Source of the DNA: Streptomyces lichenis
Lineage (GTDB): Bacteria > Actinomycetota > Actinomycetes > Streptomycetales > Streptomycetaceae
DNA: 64,000 bases
Direction of reading: 5' to 3'
Assembly: GCF_023218175.1 (NCBI RefSeq)
Contig: NZ_JALPTH010000007.1
Span: forward strand, 62,001-126,000
Position numbers and translations under genes: made by a program. This document shows, piece after piece, positions 14,346 to 22,879 of this stretch. Below the pieces are notes generated by a model that ran no database searches, was not told the origin of the DNA, and saw only the letters and a list, made by a program, of their open reading frames with translations. How positions within the stretch are numbered: the first letter of the stretch is position 1; the number at the start of each line of letters is the position of its first letter.

Positions 14346-15455
14346 ATGTCTGCATCCCCTCCGCTGCTCCACTGGTTCCTGCCCACCGGCGGAGACGGCC
14401 GCGACCCCGGCGGGGTCACCGCCGCCCAGGCCAGGACCTCCGCGGCCACCCGCCGCCCGGCCGGTCTGGACTACCTCGGCCAGGTGGCCCGCGCCGCCGA
14501 ACTCGCCGGATTCCACTCCCTGCTGACCCCGGTGGGCCTCGGCTGCGTCGACCCCTGGGTGCTCACCTCCGCGCTGGCCGCCCGTACCGAGCGGATCGGC
14601 TTCCTGGTCGCCTTCCGCGCCGGGCTGGCCGGGGCCACCCTGCTCGCCCAGCAGGCCGACACCTTCCGCCGGCTGCACGGCGGGCGGATCGCCCTCAACG
14701 TGGTCACCGGCGGCGACCCGGTGGAGCAGCGCGCCTACGGCGACCGGCTCGACCACGACCAGCGCTACGCCCGCACCGACGAGGTGATGGCCGTACTGCG
14801 CGACCTCCTCGACGGCCGGCGGGTCGACCACCACGGCGCCCATCTCGACATCGAGGGCGCCGAACTGCACCGGCCGGCCGTGGAGTCACCCGTGCCGCTC
14901 TACTTCGGCGGCGCCTCCCCGGCCGCTGAGGAGGTGGCCGCCCGCCGGGCCGACGTCCAGCTCTTCTGGGGCGAGCCCCCGGCCGCGATCGCCGAGCGGA
15001 TCGCCCGGCTGCGCTCCCGCGCCCCGCGACTGCGCTACGGCCTGCGGCTGCACATCATCAGCCGGGACACCGCCGAGGAGGCCTGGGCCGAGGCGGACCG
15101 GATCCTGGCCGGTCTCGACCCCGAGGCGGTCCGCGCCAGCCGGCGGCGGTTCGCCCGGATGGACTCCACCGGGCAGGCCAGGATGACCGCGCTGCACGGC
15201 GGCTCCACCGACGCCGCCGCGCTCACCGTCGCCCCCAACCTCTGGGCCGGGATCGGCCTGGTCCGCGAGGGCGCCGGCACCGCGCTGGTCGGCTCGCACG
15301 ACGAGGTCGCCCAGCGCCTTGAGGAGTACCGGGCCCTGGGGGTCGGTGAGTTCGTGCTCTCCGGCTACCCCCATCTGGAGGAGGCCTGGCGGGTCGGCGA
15401 GGAGGTCGCGCCCCGGCTGCGCGCCCTGGCCACCCGGAAGGCGGCGGCCGCGTGA
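14346..15455 (+). CDS. ssuD: FMNH2-dependent alkanesulfonate monooxygenase (SsuD-like)
   Basis: A 369-residue luciferase-like enzyme that cleaves the C-S bond of alkanesulfonates to an aldehyde and sulfite using reduced flavin. It begins LLHWFLPTGGDGRDPGGV, close to the SsuD pattern of F-PT-GD.R, and carries LGCVDPWVLTSALAA, RIALNVVTGGDP and LYFGGASPAAEEVAA. The C-terminal half has PNLWAGIGLVREGAGTALVG and FVLSGYPHLEEAWRVGE, the second being a strong SsuD signature. It is first in a four-gene transport and desulfonation operon behind a leader peptide. No dedicated flavin reductase is next to it; the reductase at 8.6 kb belongs to another operon. Confidence 0.9.
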   Translation: MSASPPLLHWFLPTGGDGRDPGGVTAAQARTSAATRRPAGLDYLGQVARAAELAGFHSLLTPVGLGCVDPWVLTSALAARTERIGFLVAFRAGLAGATLLAQQADTFRRLHGGRIALNVVTGGDPVEQRAYGDRLDHDQRYARTDEVMAVLRDLLDGRRVDHHGAHLDIEGAELHRPAVESPVPLYFGGASPAAEEVAARRADVQLFWGEPPAAIAERIARLRSRAPRLRYGLRLHIISRDTAEEAWAEADRILAGLDPEAVRASRRRFARMDSTGQARMTALHGGSTDAAALTVAPNLWAGIGLVREGAGTALVGSHDEVAQRLEEYRALGVGEFVLSGYPHLEEAWRVGEEVAPRLRALATRKAAAA

Positions 15456-16321
15456 GCGCCACCGCCACCCGTACGCCCGTCAAGGAACCACCTGCCGCGT
15501 CCGCCACGTCCCCGGCGAGGAAGCGGAGCCGGTGGCCGGTCGTACTGCGCCAGGCGGCGCTCCGGGCGCTGGCCCTCGCGGTGCTGCTGCTCGCCTGGCA
15601 GTGCGCGGTCTGGGCCGAGCTGTGGCCCCGGGTGCTGGTGCCCTCGCCCGGCGAGGTCTGGGCGGCGCTGCTGCGCACCTCCACCGTGCACGACGGCGTC
15701 CGCGGCCAGAGCGGCCATCTGCTGATCGAGCACCTGGGCACCAGCCTGCGCCGGATCGGCATCGGCACCGGGTACGCGGCTCTGGCGGGCATCCCGCTGG
15801 GGCTGCTGATCGGCGTGGTCAAGCCGCTCGCCGTCGTCCTGGAACCGGCCGTCTCCTTTCTCCGCACGCTTCCTCCGCTGGCCTATCTCTCCCTGCTGGT
15901 CATCTGGTTCGGCATCGACGAGTCGCCCAAGATCTGGCTGCTGGTCATCGCCGCCTGCCCGCCGATCGCCGCGGCCACCGCCGCCGCCGTCCGCACCGTG
16001 CCCGGCCAACTCCTGGAAGCGGCCCGGGCGCTGGGCGCCTCACCGCTCAACCTGCTGCTCGCCGTACGCCTCCCGGCGGCCCTGCCGGAGATCTTCACCG
16101 GTGTCCGGATCGCCGTCGGTATCGCCTACACCTCCGTCGTCGCCGCCGAGACCGTCAACGGCGTCCCCGGCATCGGCGGCATGATCCGCGACGCCCAGCG
16201 CTACAACCAGACCGATGTCGTCATCGTCGGCATCCTCGCCATCGGGCTCTCCGGAGTGCTGCTCGACACCGCCCTGCGCGCTCTGGAGCACGCGGCCGTG
16301 CCCTGGCGCGGCCGCGCCTGA
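15452..16321 (+). CDS. ssuC: Sulfonate ABC importer permease (SsuC-like)
   Basis: A 289-residue inner-membrane permease starting at a GTG that overlaps the monooxygenase stop (GTGA). After a 25-residue cytoplasmic head there are about six membrane segments, and the family core is clear: WPRVLVPSPGEVWAAL, PLGLLIGVVKPLAVVLEPAV with FLRTLPPLAYLSLLVIWFG, then the EAA-type loop LLEAARALGASPLNLLLAVR and a final GVPGIGGMIRDAQRY. It works with the binding protein and ATPase downstream to import sulfonates. Confidence 0.9.
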   Translation: MSATATRTPVKEPPAASATSPARKRSRWPVVLRQAALRALALAVLLLAWQCAVWAELWPRVLVPSPGEVWAALLRTSTVHDGVRGQSGHLLIEHLGTSLRRIGIGTGYAALAGIPLGLLIGVVKPLAVVLEPAVSFLRTLPPLAYLSLLVIWFGIDESPKIWLLVIAACPPIAAATAAAVRTVPGQLLEAARALGASPLNLLLAVRLPAALPEIFTGVRIAVGIAYTSVVAAETVNGVPGIGGMIRDAQRYNQTDVVIVGILAIGLSGVLLDTALRALEHAAVPWRGRA

Positions 16322-16371
16322 GCCCGCGCCCCCACCCTTCCCGTACCACCCCTGCTCACAGGAGTACCGCC

Positions 16372-17406
16372 ATGTCCGCACGTCCCCGCACCCTCCGGCT
16401 CGCCGCCGCCCTGGCCGCCCTCGCCCTGGCCGCCACGGCCTGCGCCGGCGGGTCCGCCGACGGCGACGGCTCCGGCAAGACCCGGGTCCGGATCGCCTAC
16501 CAGGCGATCCCCAACGCCGACCTGGTGGTCAAGAACCAGCGGCTGCTGGAGAAGGCCCTGCCGGACGCCGAGATCACCTGGACGAAGTTCGACTCCGGTG
16601 CCGACGTCAACACCGCCGTCATCGGCGGCGCCGTCGATCTGGGCCTGGCCGGCTCCAGCCCCGTCACCAAGGGGCTGTCCGCGCCGCTGGACATCCCCTA
16701 CCAGGTGCTCTGGATCCACGATGTGATCGGCGACAACGAGGCCCTGGCCGCCCGCAAGGAGATCACCTCCCTCGCCCAGCTCAAGGGGCGCAAGGTCGCC
16801 GCCCCGTTCGGCTCCACCGCCCACTACTCACTGCTCGCCGCCCTGGACAAGGCCGGGGTCGACCCCTCCTCGCTCACCCTGCTCGACCTCCAGCCGCCGG
16901 ACGCGCTGGCCGCCTGGCAGCGCGGCGACATCGACGCCGCCTATGTCTGGACGCCCTCGCTCACCGAACTCCTCAAGGACGGCCACCCGCTGACCACCAG
17001 CCGCCAGGTGGCCGCCGACGGCAAGCCCACCGCCGACCTCGGGGTGGTCACCGACGCCTTCGCCGCCAAGCACCCCGAGATCGTGGACGCCTGGGTGAAG
17101 GCGCAGGACACCGCCGTACGGCAGGCCAAGAGCGACCCGGAGAAGGCGGCGAAGTCCATCGGCGCCGAACTGAACCTCCCGCCCGCCGAGGCCCAGCGGC
17201 AGCTCGGCCAGCTGGTGCTGCTCACCGCCGAACAGCAGTCCGGCCCGGAGTACCTGGGCACCCCCGGCAAGCCCGGCGCCCTTGCCGGGAACCTGCGCGA
17301 CGCCGCCGTCTTCCTCAAGACCCAGCAGGCCGTGGACGCCGTCCCCGAACTCTCCGCCTTCCAGCAGGCCCTGGCCGTCGAGGAGCTGGCCCGTGCCGCG
17401 AAGTGA
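16372..17406 (+). CDS. ssuA: Sulfonate/taurine-binding lipoprotein (SsuA/TauA-like)
   Basis: A 344-residue extracellular binding protein anchored by lipid. The signal peptide (residues 1-22) ends in the lipobox L-A-A-T-A-C, cleaved before Cys23. The mature part follows the SsuA/TauA pattern: VRIAYQAIPNADLVVKNQRL, TWTKFDSGADVNTAVIGGAV and LGLAGSSPVTKGLS, then the ligand-pocket strand VAAPFGSTAHYSLLAAL. It should capture sulfonates outside the cell for the SsuC/SsuB transporter; taurine or aliphatic sulfonates cannot be resolved by eye. Start set by an AGGAG site 9 nt upstream of ATG. Confidence 0.9.
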   Translation: MSARPRTLRLAAALAALALAATACAGGSADGDGSGKTRVRIAYQAIPNADLVVKNQRLLEKALPDAEITWTKFDSGADVNTAVIGGAVDLGLAGSSPVTKGLSAPLDIPYQVLWIHDVIGDNEALAARKEITSLAQLKGRKVAAPFGSTAHYSLLAALDKAGVDPSSLTLLDLQPPDALAAWQRGDIDAAYVWTPSLTELLKDGHPLTTSRQVAADGKPTADLGVVTDAFAAKHPEIVDAWVKAQDTAVRQAKSDPEKAAKSIGAELNLPPAEAQRQLGQLVLLTAEQQSGPEYLGTPGKPGALAGNLRDAAVFLKTQQAVDAVPELSAFQQALAVEELARAAK

Positions 17407-18169
17407 GGACCAGCCGGCCGACATCGAACTGCATGGTGTACGAGTGGAGTACGGGCCGGTGGCCGCCGTGGACGGGGTCGATCTCACCGTCCCCGCCGGG
17501 GAGTTCACCGTGCTGACCGGCCCCTCCGGCTGCGGCAAGACCACCCTGCTGCGCACCGTCGCCGGCTTCGAGACCGCCACCGCCGGCACCGTTCGGGTGC
17601 GCCGCTCCACCGGAGTGGTCTTCCAGCAGCCCCGGCTCTTCCCCTGGCGCACCGCCCGTGGCAACGTCTCCTACGCACTGGCCCGCCACGGCGTCCCGCG
17701 CGCCGAACGGGCCGTCCGGGCCGACGCCCTGCTGGCCCGGGTGGGCCTGGCGGGGCTCGGCGACCGCCGCAGCTGGGAGCTGTCCGGCGGCCAGCAGCAG
17801 CGGGTGGCCATCGCCCGGGCACTGGCCACCGAACCGGAGATCCTGCTGATGGACGAGCCCTTCTCCGCGCTGGACGCCCTCACCCGGGAACGGCTCCAGG
17901 AGGAGGTACGCGAGCTGGCCGCCACCACCCGCACCACCGTCCTGTTCGTCACCCACTCCGCCGAGGAGGCCGTCCTGCTCGGCCACCGGGTCCTGGTGAT
18001 GGCCCCGGCGCCGGGCCGGGTGGTGGCCGAGGTCACCGTGCCGTTCCGGGACCTCGCCACCGAACAGCTGCGCACCGCACCGGAGTTCACCGCGCTGCGG
18101 GCCCGGGTCACCGAGCTGGTCCGCGCGGCCGGAGACCCGGCGCCCGCCGCCCGTACCCGTACCGCGTAG
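17393..18169 (+). CDS. ssuB: Sulfonate ABC importer ATPase (SsuB-like)
   Basis: A 258-residue ATPase with Walker A GPSGCGKTT, Q-loop VVFQQPRLFPWRT (the PW after the Q-loop is typical of the SsuB/TauB group), signature LSGGQQQRVAIARA, Walker B EILLMDEPFSALDAL and the switch His in FVTHSAEEA. I choose the GTG at 17393, which has GAGGAG 7 nt upstream and overlaps the binding-protein gene by 14 nt. It energises import through SsuC. The sulfatase gene follows after 21 nt and is probably co-transcribed. Confidence 0.92.
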   Translation: MPRSEDQPADIELHGVRVEYGPVAAVDGVDLTVPAGEFTVLTGPSGCGKTTLLRTVAGFETATAGTVRVRRSTGVVFQQPRLFPWRTARGNVSYALARHGVPRAERAVRADALLARVGLAGLGDRRSWELSGGQQQRVAIARALATEPEILLMDEPFSALDALTRERLQEEVRELAATTRTTVLFVTHSAEEAVLLGHRVLVMAPAPGRVVAEVTVPFRDLATEQLRTAPEFTALRARVTELVRAAGDPAPAARTRTA

Positions 18170-18190
18170 CGCCCCACAGAGGAGCCCGCC

Positions 18191-20401
18191 ATGCCCAGAC
18201 GACGCACCGTCCTCGCCGGTTCGGCCGCCGCGCTCGGCCTCACCGCCCTGCCCGACCAGCCCCCGGCCACCGCCACCACCCCGGCCTCCGCCGTCCGCCC
18301 GCCCAATGTGGTCCTCGTCCTCGCCGACGACCTCGGCTACGGCGAACTCGGCGCCTACGGGCAGAAGCTGATCGCCACCCCGCGCCTGGACCGGCTGGCC
18401 GCCGAGGGGCTGCGCTTCACCGACGCCTACTCCACCGCCGCGGTCTGCGCCCCCTCCCGCTGCTCCCTGCTGACCGGGCTGCACACCGGGCACGCCACCG
18501 TCCGGGCCAACCCCTCCGGCGCCCAGGGCGCGCTGACCGCCGAGGACACCACCTTCGCCCAGGTGCTGAAGGCCCGCGGCTACCGCACCGCCGTCATCGG
18601 CAAATGGGGCTTCGGCCCCGAGGCCCCCGGCCAGGCCAGCCACCCCACCGACCGGGGGTTCGAGGAGTTCTACGGCTACCTCACCCACGGCCACGCCCAC
18701 CAGTACTACCCCGAGTACCTCTGGCACAACGGCACCAGGGAGACCATCCCCGCCAACGCGGGCGGCAAGCAGGGCGCCTACGCCCCCGAGCTGTTCGCCC
18801 GCCGCGCCCTGGACTTCATCGACGCCCACCGCGCGGAGCCCTTCCTGCTGCTGCTCACCCCCAACACCCCGCACGCGCCCAGCGACAAGGTGCCCGGCTC
18901 CGAGGCCTACGCCGGACGGGGCTGGTCCGCCGCCAACCAGGGCCACGCCGCCCAGGTCACCTTCCTGGACACCCTCGTCGGCCGGGTCGTGGACCGGCTG
19001 CGCGCCCACGGCCTGGAGCGGGACACCGTGCTGCTGGTCACCAGCGACAACGGCCCGCACGAGGAGGGCGGCGCCGACCCGGAACTCTGCGACTCCAACG
19101 GCCCGTTGCGCGGCTACAAGCGCAACCTCTACGAGGGCGGCATCCGGGTCCCGCTGCTCGCCTGGGGCCCCGGCCGGGTCGCCGCGGGCACCACCGCCCG
19201 CCCCACCCCGCTCACCGATCTGCTGCCCACCCTCGCCGAACTCGGCGGCGCCCCCGCACCCGCCGACACCGACGGGCTCTCCGCCGCCCCGCTGCTGGCC
19301 GGCGGCGCGGACGCGGCCCGCCACGGCCACCTCTACTGGTTCCGCGACGAGAAGGGCGTGACCAGCCGGGCCGACAAGGAGGACCAGGGGCGGGCCACCT
19401 GGCTCGCCGAGGCGGTCCGCCGGGACAACTTCAAAGCCGTGCGCTTCGCCCCCGTACGCGACCACAACCTCCCCGACGAGCAGTGGCAGGTGGAGCTGTA
19501 CGACCTCGCCACCGACCCCGGCGAGCGCAGCGACGTGGCGGGGCGGCACCCCTCCACCGCGGCCGCCCTGGTGGCGCTGATGCGCTCCTCCTGGCAGGAC
19601 CAGTACCCCCGCGCCCCCTTCGGCACCCGGCTCACCGCCCCCGCCCTCGCCGTCCCCGGGCGGCCCGCCACCGTCACCGCCACCCTCGCCAACGGCTCCA
19701 CCCGGCCCTGGACCGGCGCCCGGCTCACCCTCGCCGCCCCGGCCGGCTGGACCGTCACCGCCACCGGACCGACCACCGCCGACCGGCTCGCCCCCGGCGG
19801 ACGGCTCACCGCGAGCTGGCAGGTCACCCCGCCGGCCGGCGCCGCCCCGGGCACCCGCTGGCCGCTCACCGCCACCGGCACCGCGACCGCCCCCGGCGGC
19901 CCCCTCACGTACACCGACCGCGCCACCGTCACCACCCCGCCGCCCGCCCCGACCCGGGACTCCTACCTCTCCGACCTTCTCTGGATCTCCGCCGCCAACG
20001 GCTGGGGCCCGGTCGAGAAGGACGCCTCCAACGGCAAGAACGCGGCCGGTGACGGCACCCCCATCGCCTTCGGCTCCACGGTGTACGCCAAGGGACTCGG
20101 CGTCCACGCGCCCAGCGACATCGCCTACCACCTGGGCGGCAAGGGCGGCCGGTTCACCGCCCTGGTCGGCATCGACGACTTCTCCGCCCGGCAGTCCGCC
20201 ACCGGTGCCACCCGCGCCCTGGTATACGGCGACGACCGGCCGCTCCACACCAGCCCGGTGCTCACCGCCGCCGGCGGCCCGGCCACCGTGGACCTGGACG
20301 TCCGCGGGGTGCGGGTGCTGCGCCTGGTGGTCTTGGACGCCAACGGCAACTCCGGCTTCGACCACACCTCCTGGGCACTGGCCCGGGTCACCGTGGTCTG
20401 A
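18191..20401 (+). CDS. Secreted Tat-dependent sulfatase with NEW3 and NPCBM domains
   Basis: A 736-residue type I sulfatase. MPRRRTVLAGSAAALGL is a twin-arginine export signal. The catalytic domain (about 38-440) has metal-ligand DD in VLADDLGYGE, and C86-A-P-S-R90, where the Cys is oxidised to formylglycine by FGE. The domain then shows TAVIGKWGFG and the DN pair in LLVTSDNGPHEE. Residues 470-585 look like a NEW3-type beta domain (VTATLANGSTRPW...LTLAAPAGW) and 595-736 like NPCBM (LSDLLWISAANGWGPVEKD ... YAKGLGVHAPSDIAYHL), both usual in glycan-active enzymes. So a sulfated polysaccharide substrate is likely. It follows the ssu genes after 21 nt. Its 3' end overlaps the convergent ECF gene by 14 nt. 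Confidence 0.9.
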   Translation: MPRRRTVLAGSAAALGLTALPDQPPATATTPASAVRPPNVVLVLADDLGYGELGAYGQKLIATPRLDRLAAEGLRFTDAYSTAAVCAPSRCSLLTGLHTGHATVRANPSGAQGALTAEDTTFAQVLKARGYRTAVIGKWGFGPEAPGQASHPTDRGFEEFYGYLTHGHAHQYYPEYLWHNGTRETIPANAGGKQGAYAPELFARRALDFIDAHRAEPFLLLLTPNTPHAPSDKVPGSEAYAGRGWSAANQGHAAQVTFLDTLVGRVVDRLRAHGLERDTVLLVTSDNGPHEEGGADPELCDSNGPLRGYKRNLYEGGIRVPLLAWGPGRVAAGTTARPTPLTDLLPTLAELGGAPAPADTDGLSAAPLLAGGADAARHGHLYWFRDEKGVTSRADKEDQGRATWLAEAVRRDNFKAVRFAPVRDHNLPDEQWQVELYDLATDPGERSDVAGRHPSTAAALVALMRSSWQDQYPRAPFGTRLTAPALAVPGRPATVTATLANGSTRPWTGARLTLAAPAGWTVTATGPTTADRLAPGGRLTASWQVTPPAGAAPGTRWPLTATGTATAPGGPLTYTDRATVTTPPPAPTRDSYLSDLLWISAANGWGPVEKDASNGKNAAGDGTPIAFGSTVYAKGLGVHAPSDIAYHLGGKGGRFTALVGIDDFSARQSATGATRALVYGDDRPLHTSPVLTAAGGPATVDLDVRGVRVLRLVVLDANGNSGFDHTSWALARVTVV

Positions 20402-21227
20402 TCTCCCCGTTCTCCGGAAGCTCCGGTGCGGGCGGCGGGGAGGGGCTGAACCGCACCGGGGCCTGGAAGCGGGCCTTGCGGGCCGCCCGCCGGAACACCG
20501 CCAGTACGGCCGGGCCGGCCAGCAGTACGCAGACGAAGTTGGTCACCGCCCGCCCGGTGTCCCAGCCCAGCGAGGTCGCCACATCGAAGGCGAGGTACCG
20601 CTGCCACTGCTCGGTGAACGGCAGCCCCGGCAGATAGGCGAGCGAACTGCCGGGGTCCACCGAGAACGGCCAGAACGACAGATTGAGCAGAAAGCCGAAG
20701 AGGTACCCGGACAGCGAGCCGTACACCGCGAGCATCAGCACCTCGCCCCGCCCGGTCGCCCGGGGCAGCAGCCCGGCGAGCATCCCCACGAAGGCGCAGC
20801 CGAACATCTGGTACGGCATCCAGGGCCCGACCCCGCCGGTGATCAGCGCCGAGGCGAACAGCGAGGTGCAGCCCAGGGTGAAGCCGAACCCCGGCCCGTA
20901 CACCCTCCCCGCCAGCACCAGCAGGAAGAACACCGTCTCGATGCCCGCGGTGCCCGCGCCCAGCGGCCGCAGCGCCGCGTTCACCGCCGACAGCACCCCC
21001 AGCATGGCCAGCGCCTTGGAGTCCACCCCGCCCTCGGCGATCTCCGACACCACCACGCAGAGCACCAGCACCAGCAGCACCCCGAAGATCAGCGGCGGCG
21101 CGTAGTTCGAGCCGAACGTGCCCGGGGCGACCACGAACGGCCAGAAGAAGGCGACCAGCCCGAGGAAGGAGGCCAGCACGATCACCACCCCCGCGCGCGG
21201 GCCGATCCGCACCGCCACGGTCCTCAC
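20388..21227 (-). CDS. ECF transporter substrate-binding membrane subunit (S component), probable cobalamin
   Basis: A 279-residue polytopic membrane protein with six or more hydrophobic segments, last gene of the riboswitch-controlled operon. The middle part (LGVLSAVNAALRPLGAG, then FVGMLAGLLPRATGRGE) has the Gly/Ala-rich helix pattern of ECF S components, and the next genes upstream are EcfA-type ATPases and an EcfT, completing an ECF module. It is longer than many S components (about 180-220), with a Pro-rich C-tail. GTG start overlaps the ATPase stop (GTGA). Cobalamin as ligand is inferred from the riboswitch upstream of the operon. The last 14 nt overlap the convergent sulfatase. Confidence 0.75.
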   Translation of the reverse strand: MRTVAVRIGPRAGVVIVLASFLGLVAFFWPFVVAPGTFGSNYAPPLIFGVLLVLVLCVVVSEIAEGGVDSKALAMLGVLSAVNAALRPLGAGTAGIETVFFLLVLAGRVYGPGFGFTLGCTSLFASALITGGVGPWMPYQMFGCAFVGMLAGLLPRATGRGEVLMLAVYGSLSGYLFGFLLNLSFWPFSVDPGSSLAYLPGLPFTEQWQRYLAFDVATSLGWDTGRAVTNFVCVLLAGPAVLAVFRRAARKARFQAPVRFSPSPPPAPELPENGEIRPR

Positions 21228-22879
21228 GCCGACCCACCGCCGTCCAGCACGGCCGACACCTGGCCGGTGGTGAGATACGGCAGCGGGGCGAGCACCTTCG
21301 CCACCTGCGGGGCGAACACCGGCGAGGCGGTGATCACCTCGCTGGTCGGCCCGTCCGCCACGATGTCCCCCTCCGCCATCACCACCACCCGGTCCGCCGC
21401 CCGGGCCGCGAACTCCACATCATGGGTGGAGACCACCACCGCCCGGCCCTCCGCCGCCAGCGCGTCCACGATCCCGATGAGCTGGGCCTTGGCCGTGTAG
21501 TCCAGGCCCCGGGTGGGCTCGTCCAGCAGCAGCACCCCGGGCGCCGCCGAGAGCTGCACCGCCAGTACCAGCGCCAGCTTCTGCCCCTCGGAGAGGTCCC
21601 GTGGATGGATCGCGTCCGGGATGCCGGGCGCCAGCCGGTCCAGGATCTCCCGGGCCGACGGACCGCCCGACTCGGCGCCCGGGACCGCGGCGTCCGCGTC
21701 CGCCTGCTCCAGCTCCTCCTTGACCGACTCCCGATAGAGCAGGTCCGTCGGGGTCTGCGGCACCAGCCCGACCAGCCGGCGCGCCCCGGCCGCCGGCAGC
21801 TCGCGCGGATCGGCCGTACCGCCCTCGGCGCCGGCCACCACCCGGACCCGCCCGGCCCGGCGCGGCCCCGAGCCCTGGAGCGCCCAGAGCAGCGAGGACT
21901 TGCCCGAGCCGTTGCGCCCCATCAGCGCGGTCACCTCACCGCCGCGCAGCTCCAGCCCCACTTCCCGTACCGCGGGCACCCCCTGGTAGGCGACCGACAC
22001 CCCGCGGGCGGTCAGCAGCACCGGACGCGGCCGCTCGGCGGGCGGCCGTACGGCGGGCACCTCCGCCCCCCGCAGCCTCTCCCGCAACGGGGCCGCCGAG
22101 CGGCGGGCGTCCCGGATGGACAGCGGCAGCGGCTCCCAGCCGGCCGCCCGGCCCAGCTCCACCACCGGCGGGGCGATGGCGGAGGTACGGAACACCTCGG
22201 CGGGCACCCCGGACTCGACCCGGCCGCCGCCGGGCAGATGGATCACCCGGTCCGCGTACTGCACCACCCGCTCCAGCCGGTGCTCGGCCAGCAGCACCGT
22301 CACCCCCAGGTCGTGCACCAGCCGGGTCACCGCCGACAGCACCTCCTCGGCCGCCGTCGGATCCAGCGCGGAGGTGGGCTCGTCCAGCACCAGTACCCGG
22401 GGGTGGGCGGTCAGCACCGAGCCGATCGCCACCCGCTGCTGCTGGCCGCCGGACAGCTCGTACAGGGCCCGATGGCGCAGATCGGCCAGCCCCAGCAGAT
22501 CGAGGGTCTCCTCCACCCGCTTGCGCATCACCGCCGGGGCCACCGCCAACTGCTCCATGGCGTAGGCCAGTTCCTCCTCGACGGTGTCGGTGACGAAACC
22601 GTCCAGCGGGTCCTGCCCCACCACCCCCACCACATCGGCGAGTTCGCGCGGCGGATGTGCGGCGGTGTCCCGGCCGTCCACGGTCACCCGCCCGTACAGG
22701 GTGCCGCCGGTGAAGTGCGGCACCAGTCCGTTCACCGCGCCGAGGAGGGTGGACTTGCCGACGCCCGTGTGCCCGACGACCAGGGCGAGTTCGCCCTCCT
22801 CGACGGTAAGGTCCACACCCTGAAGCACCGGCTCGGTGGCCCCGTCGTAGACGACACTCACCTGCTCGAAGACGATCAT
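21224..22879 (-). CDS. Fused double ATPase of an ECF vitamin importer (EcfA-EcfA')
   Basis: A 551-residue protein holding two complete ABC ATPase domains. Domain 1 (residues 1-235) has Walker A GHTGVGKST, signature ELSGGQQQRVAIGS and Walker B RVLVLDEPTSALDP. Domain 2 (about 285-530) has Walker A GRNGSGKSS, a divergent signature LSEGQKLALVLA and Walker B VLLLDEPTRGLDY, with STHDVEFAARAADR. In ECF importers two ATPases form a heterodimer; here they are fused. ATG overlaps the EcfT stop (ATGA), and the stop overlaps the S-component start. Confidence 0.92.
   Translation of the reverse strand: MIVFEQVSVVYDGATEPVLQGVDLTVEEGELALVVGHTGVGKSTLLGAVNGLVPHFTGGTLYGRVTVDGRDTAAHPPRELADVVGVVGQDPLDGFVTDTVEEELAYAMEQLAVAPAVMRKRVEETLDLLGLADLRHRALYELSGGQQQRVAIGSVLTAHPRVLVLDEPTSALDPTAAEEVLSAVTRLVHDLGVTVLLAEHRLERVVQYADRVIHLPGGGRVESGVPAEVFRTSAIAPPVVELGRAAGWEPLPLSIRDARRSAAPLRERLRGAEVPAVRPPAERPRPVLLTARGVSVAYQGVPAVREVGLELRGGEVTALMGRNGSGKSSLLWALQGSGPRRAGRVRVVAGAEGGTADPRELPAAGARRLVGLVPQTPTDLLYRESVKEELEQADADAAVPGAESGGPSAREILDRLAPGIPDAIHPRDLSEGQKLALVLAVQLSAAPGVLLLDEPTRGLDYTAKAQLIGIVDALAAEGRAVVVSTHDVEFAARAADRVVVMAEGDIVADGPTSEVITASPVFAPQVAKVLAPLPYLTTGQVSAVLDGGGSA

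Noticed and set aside
17315-20365. A 1016-codon open frame on the minus strand opposite ssuB and the sulfatase
   Set aside because: It is antisense to strongly supported genes, is Gly/Val/Ala-rich with no domain, and is explained by GC-rich third positions.
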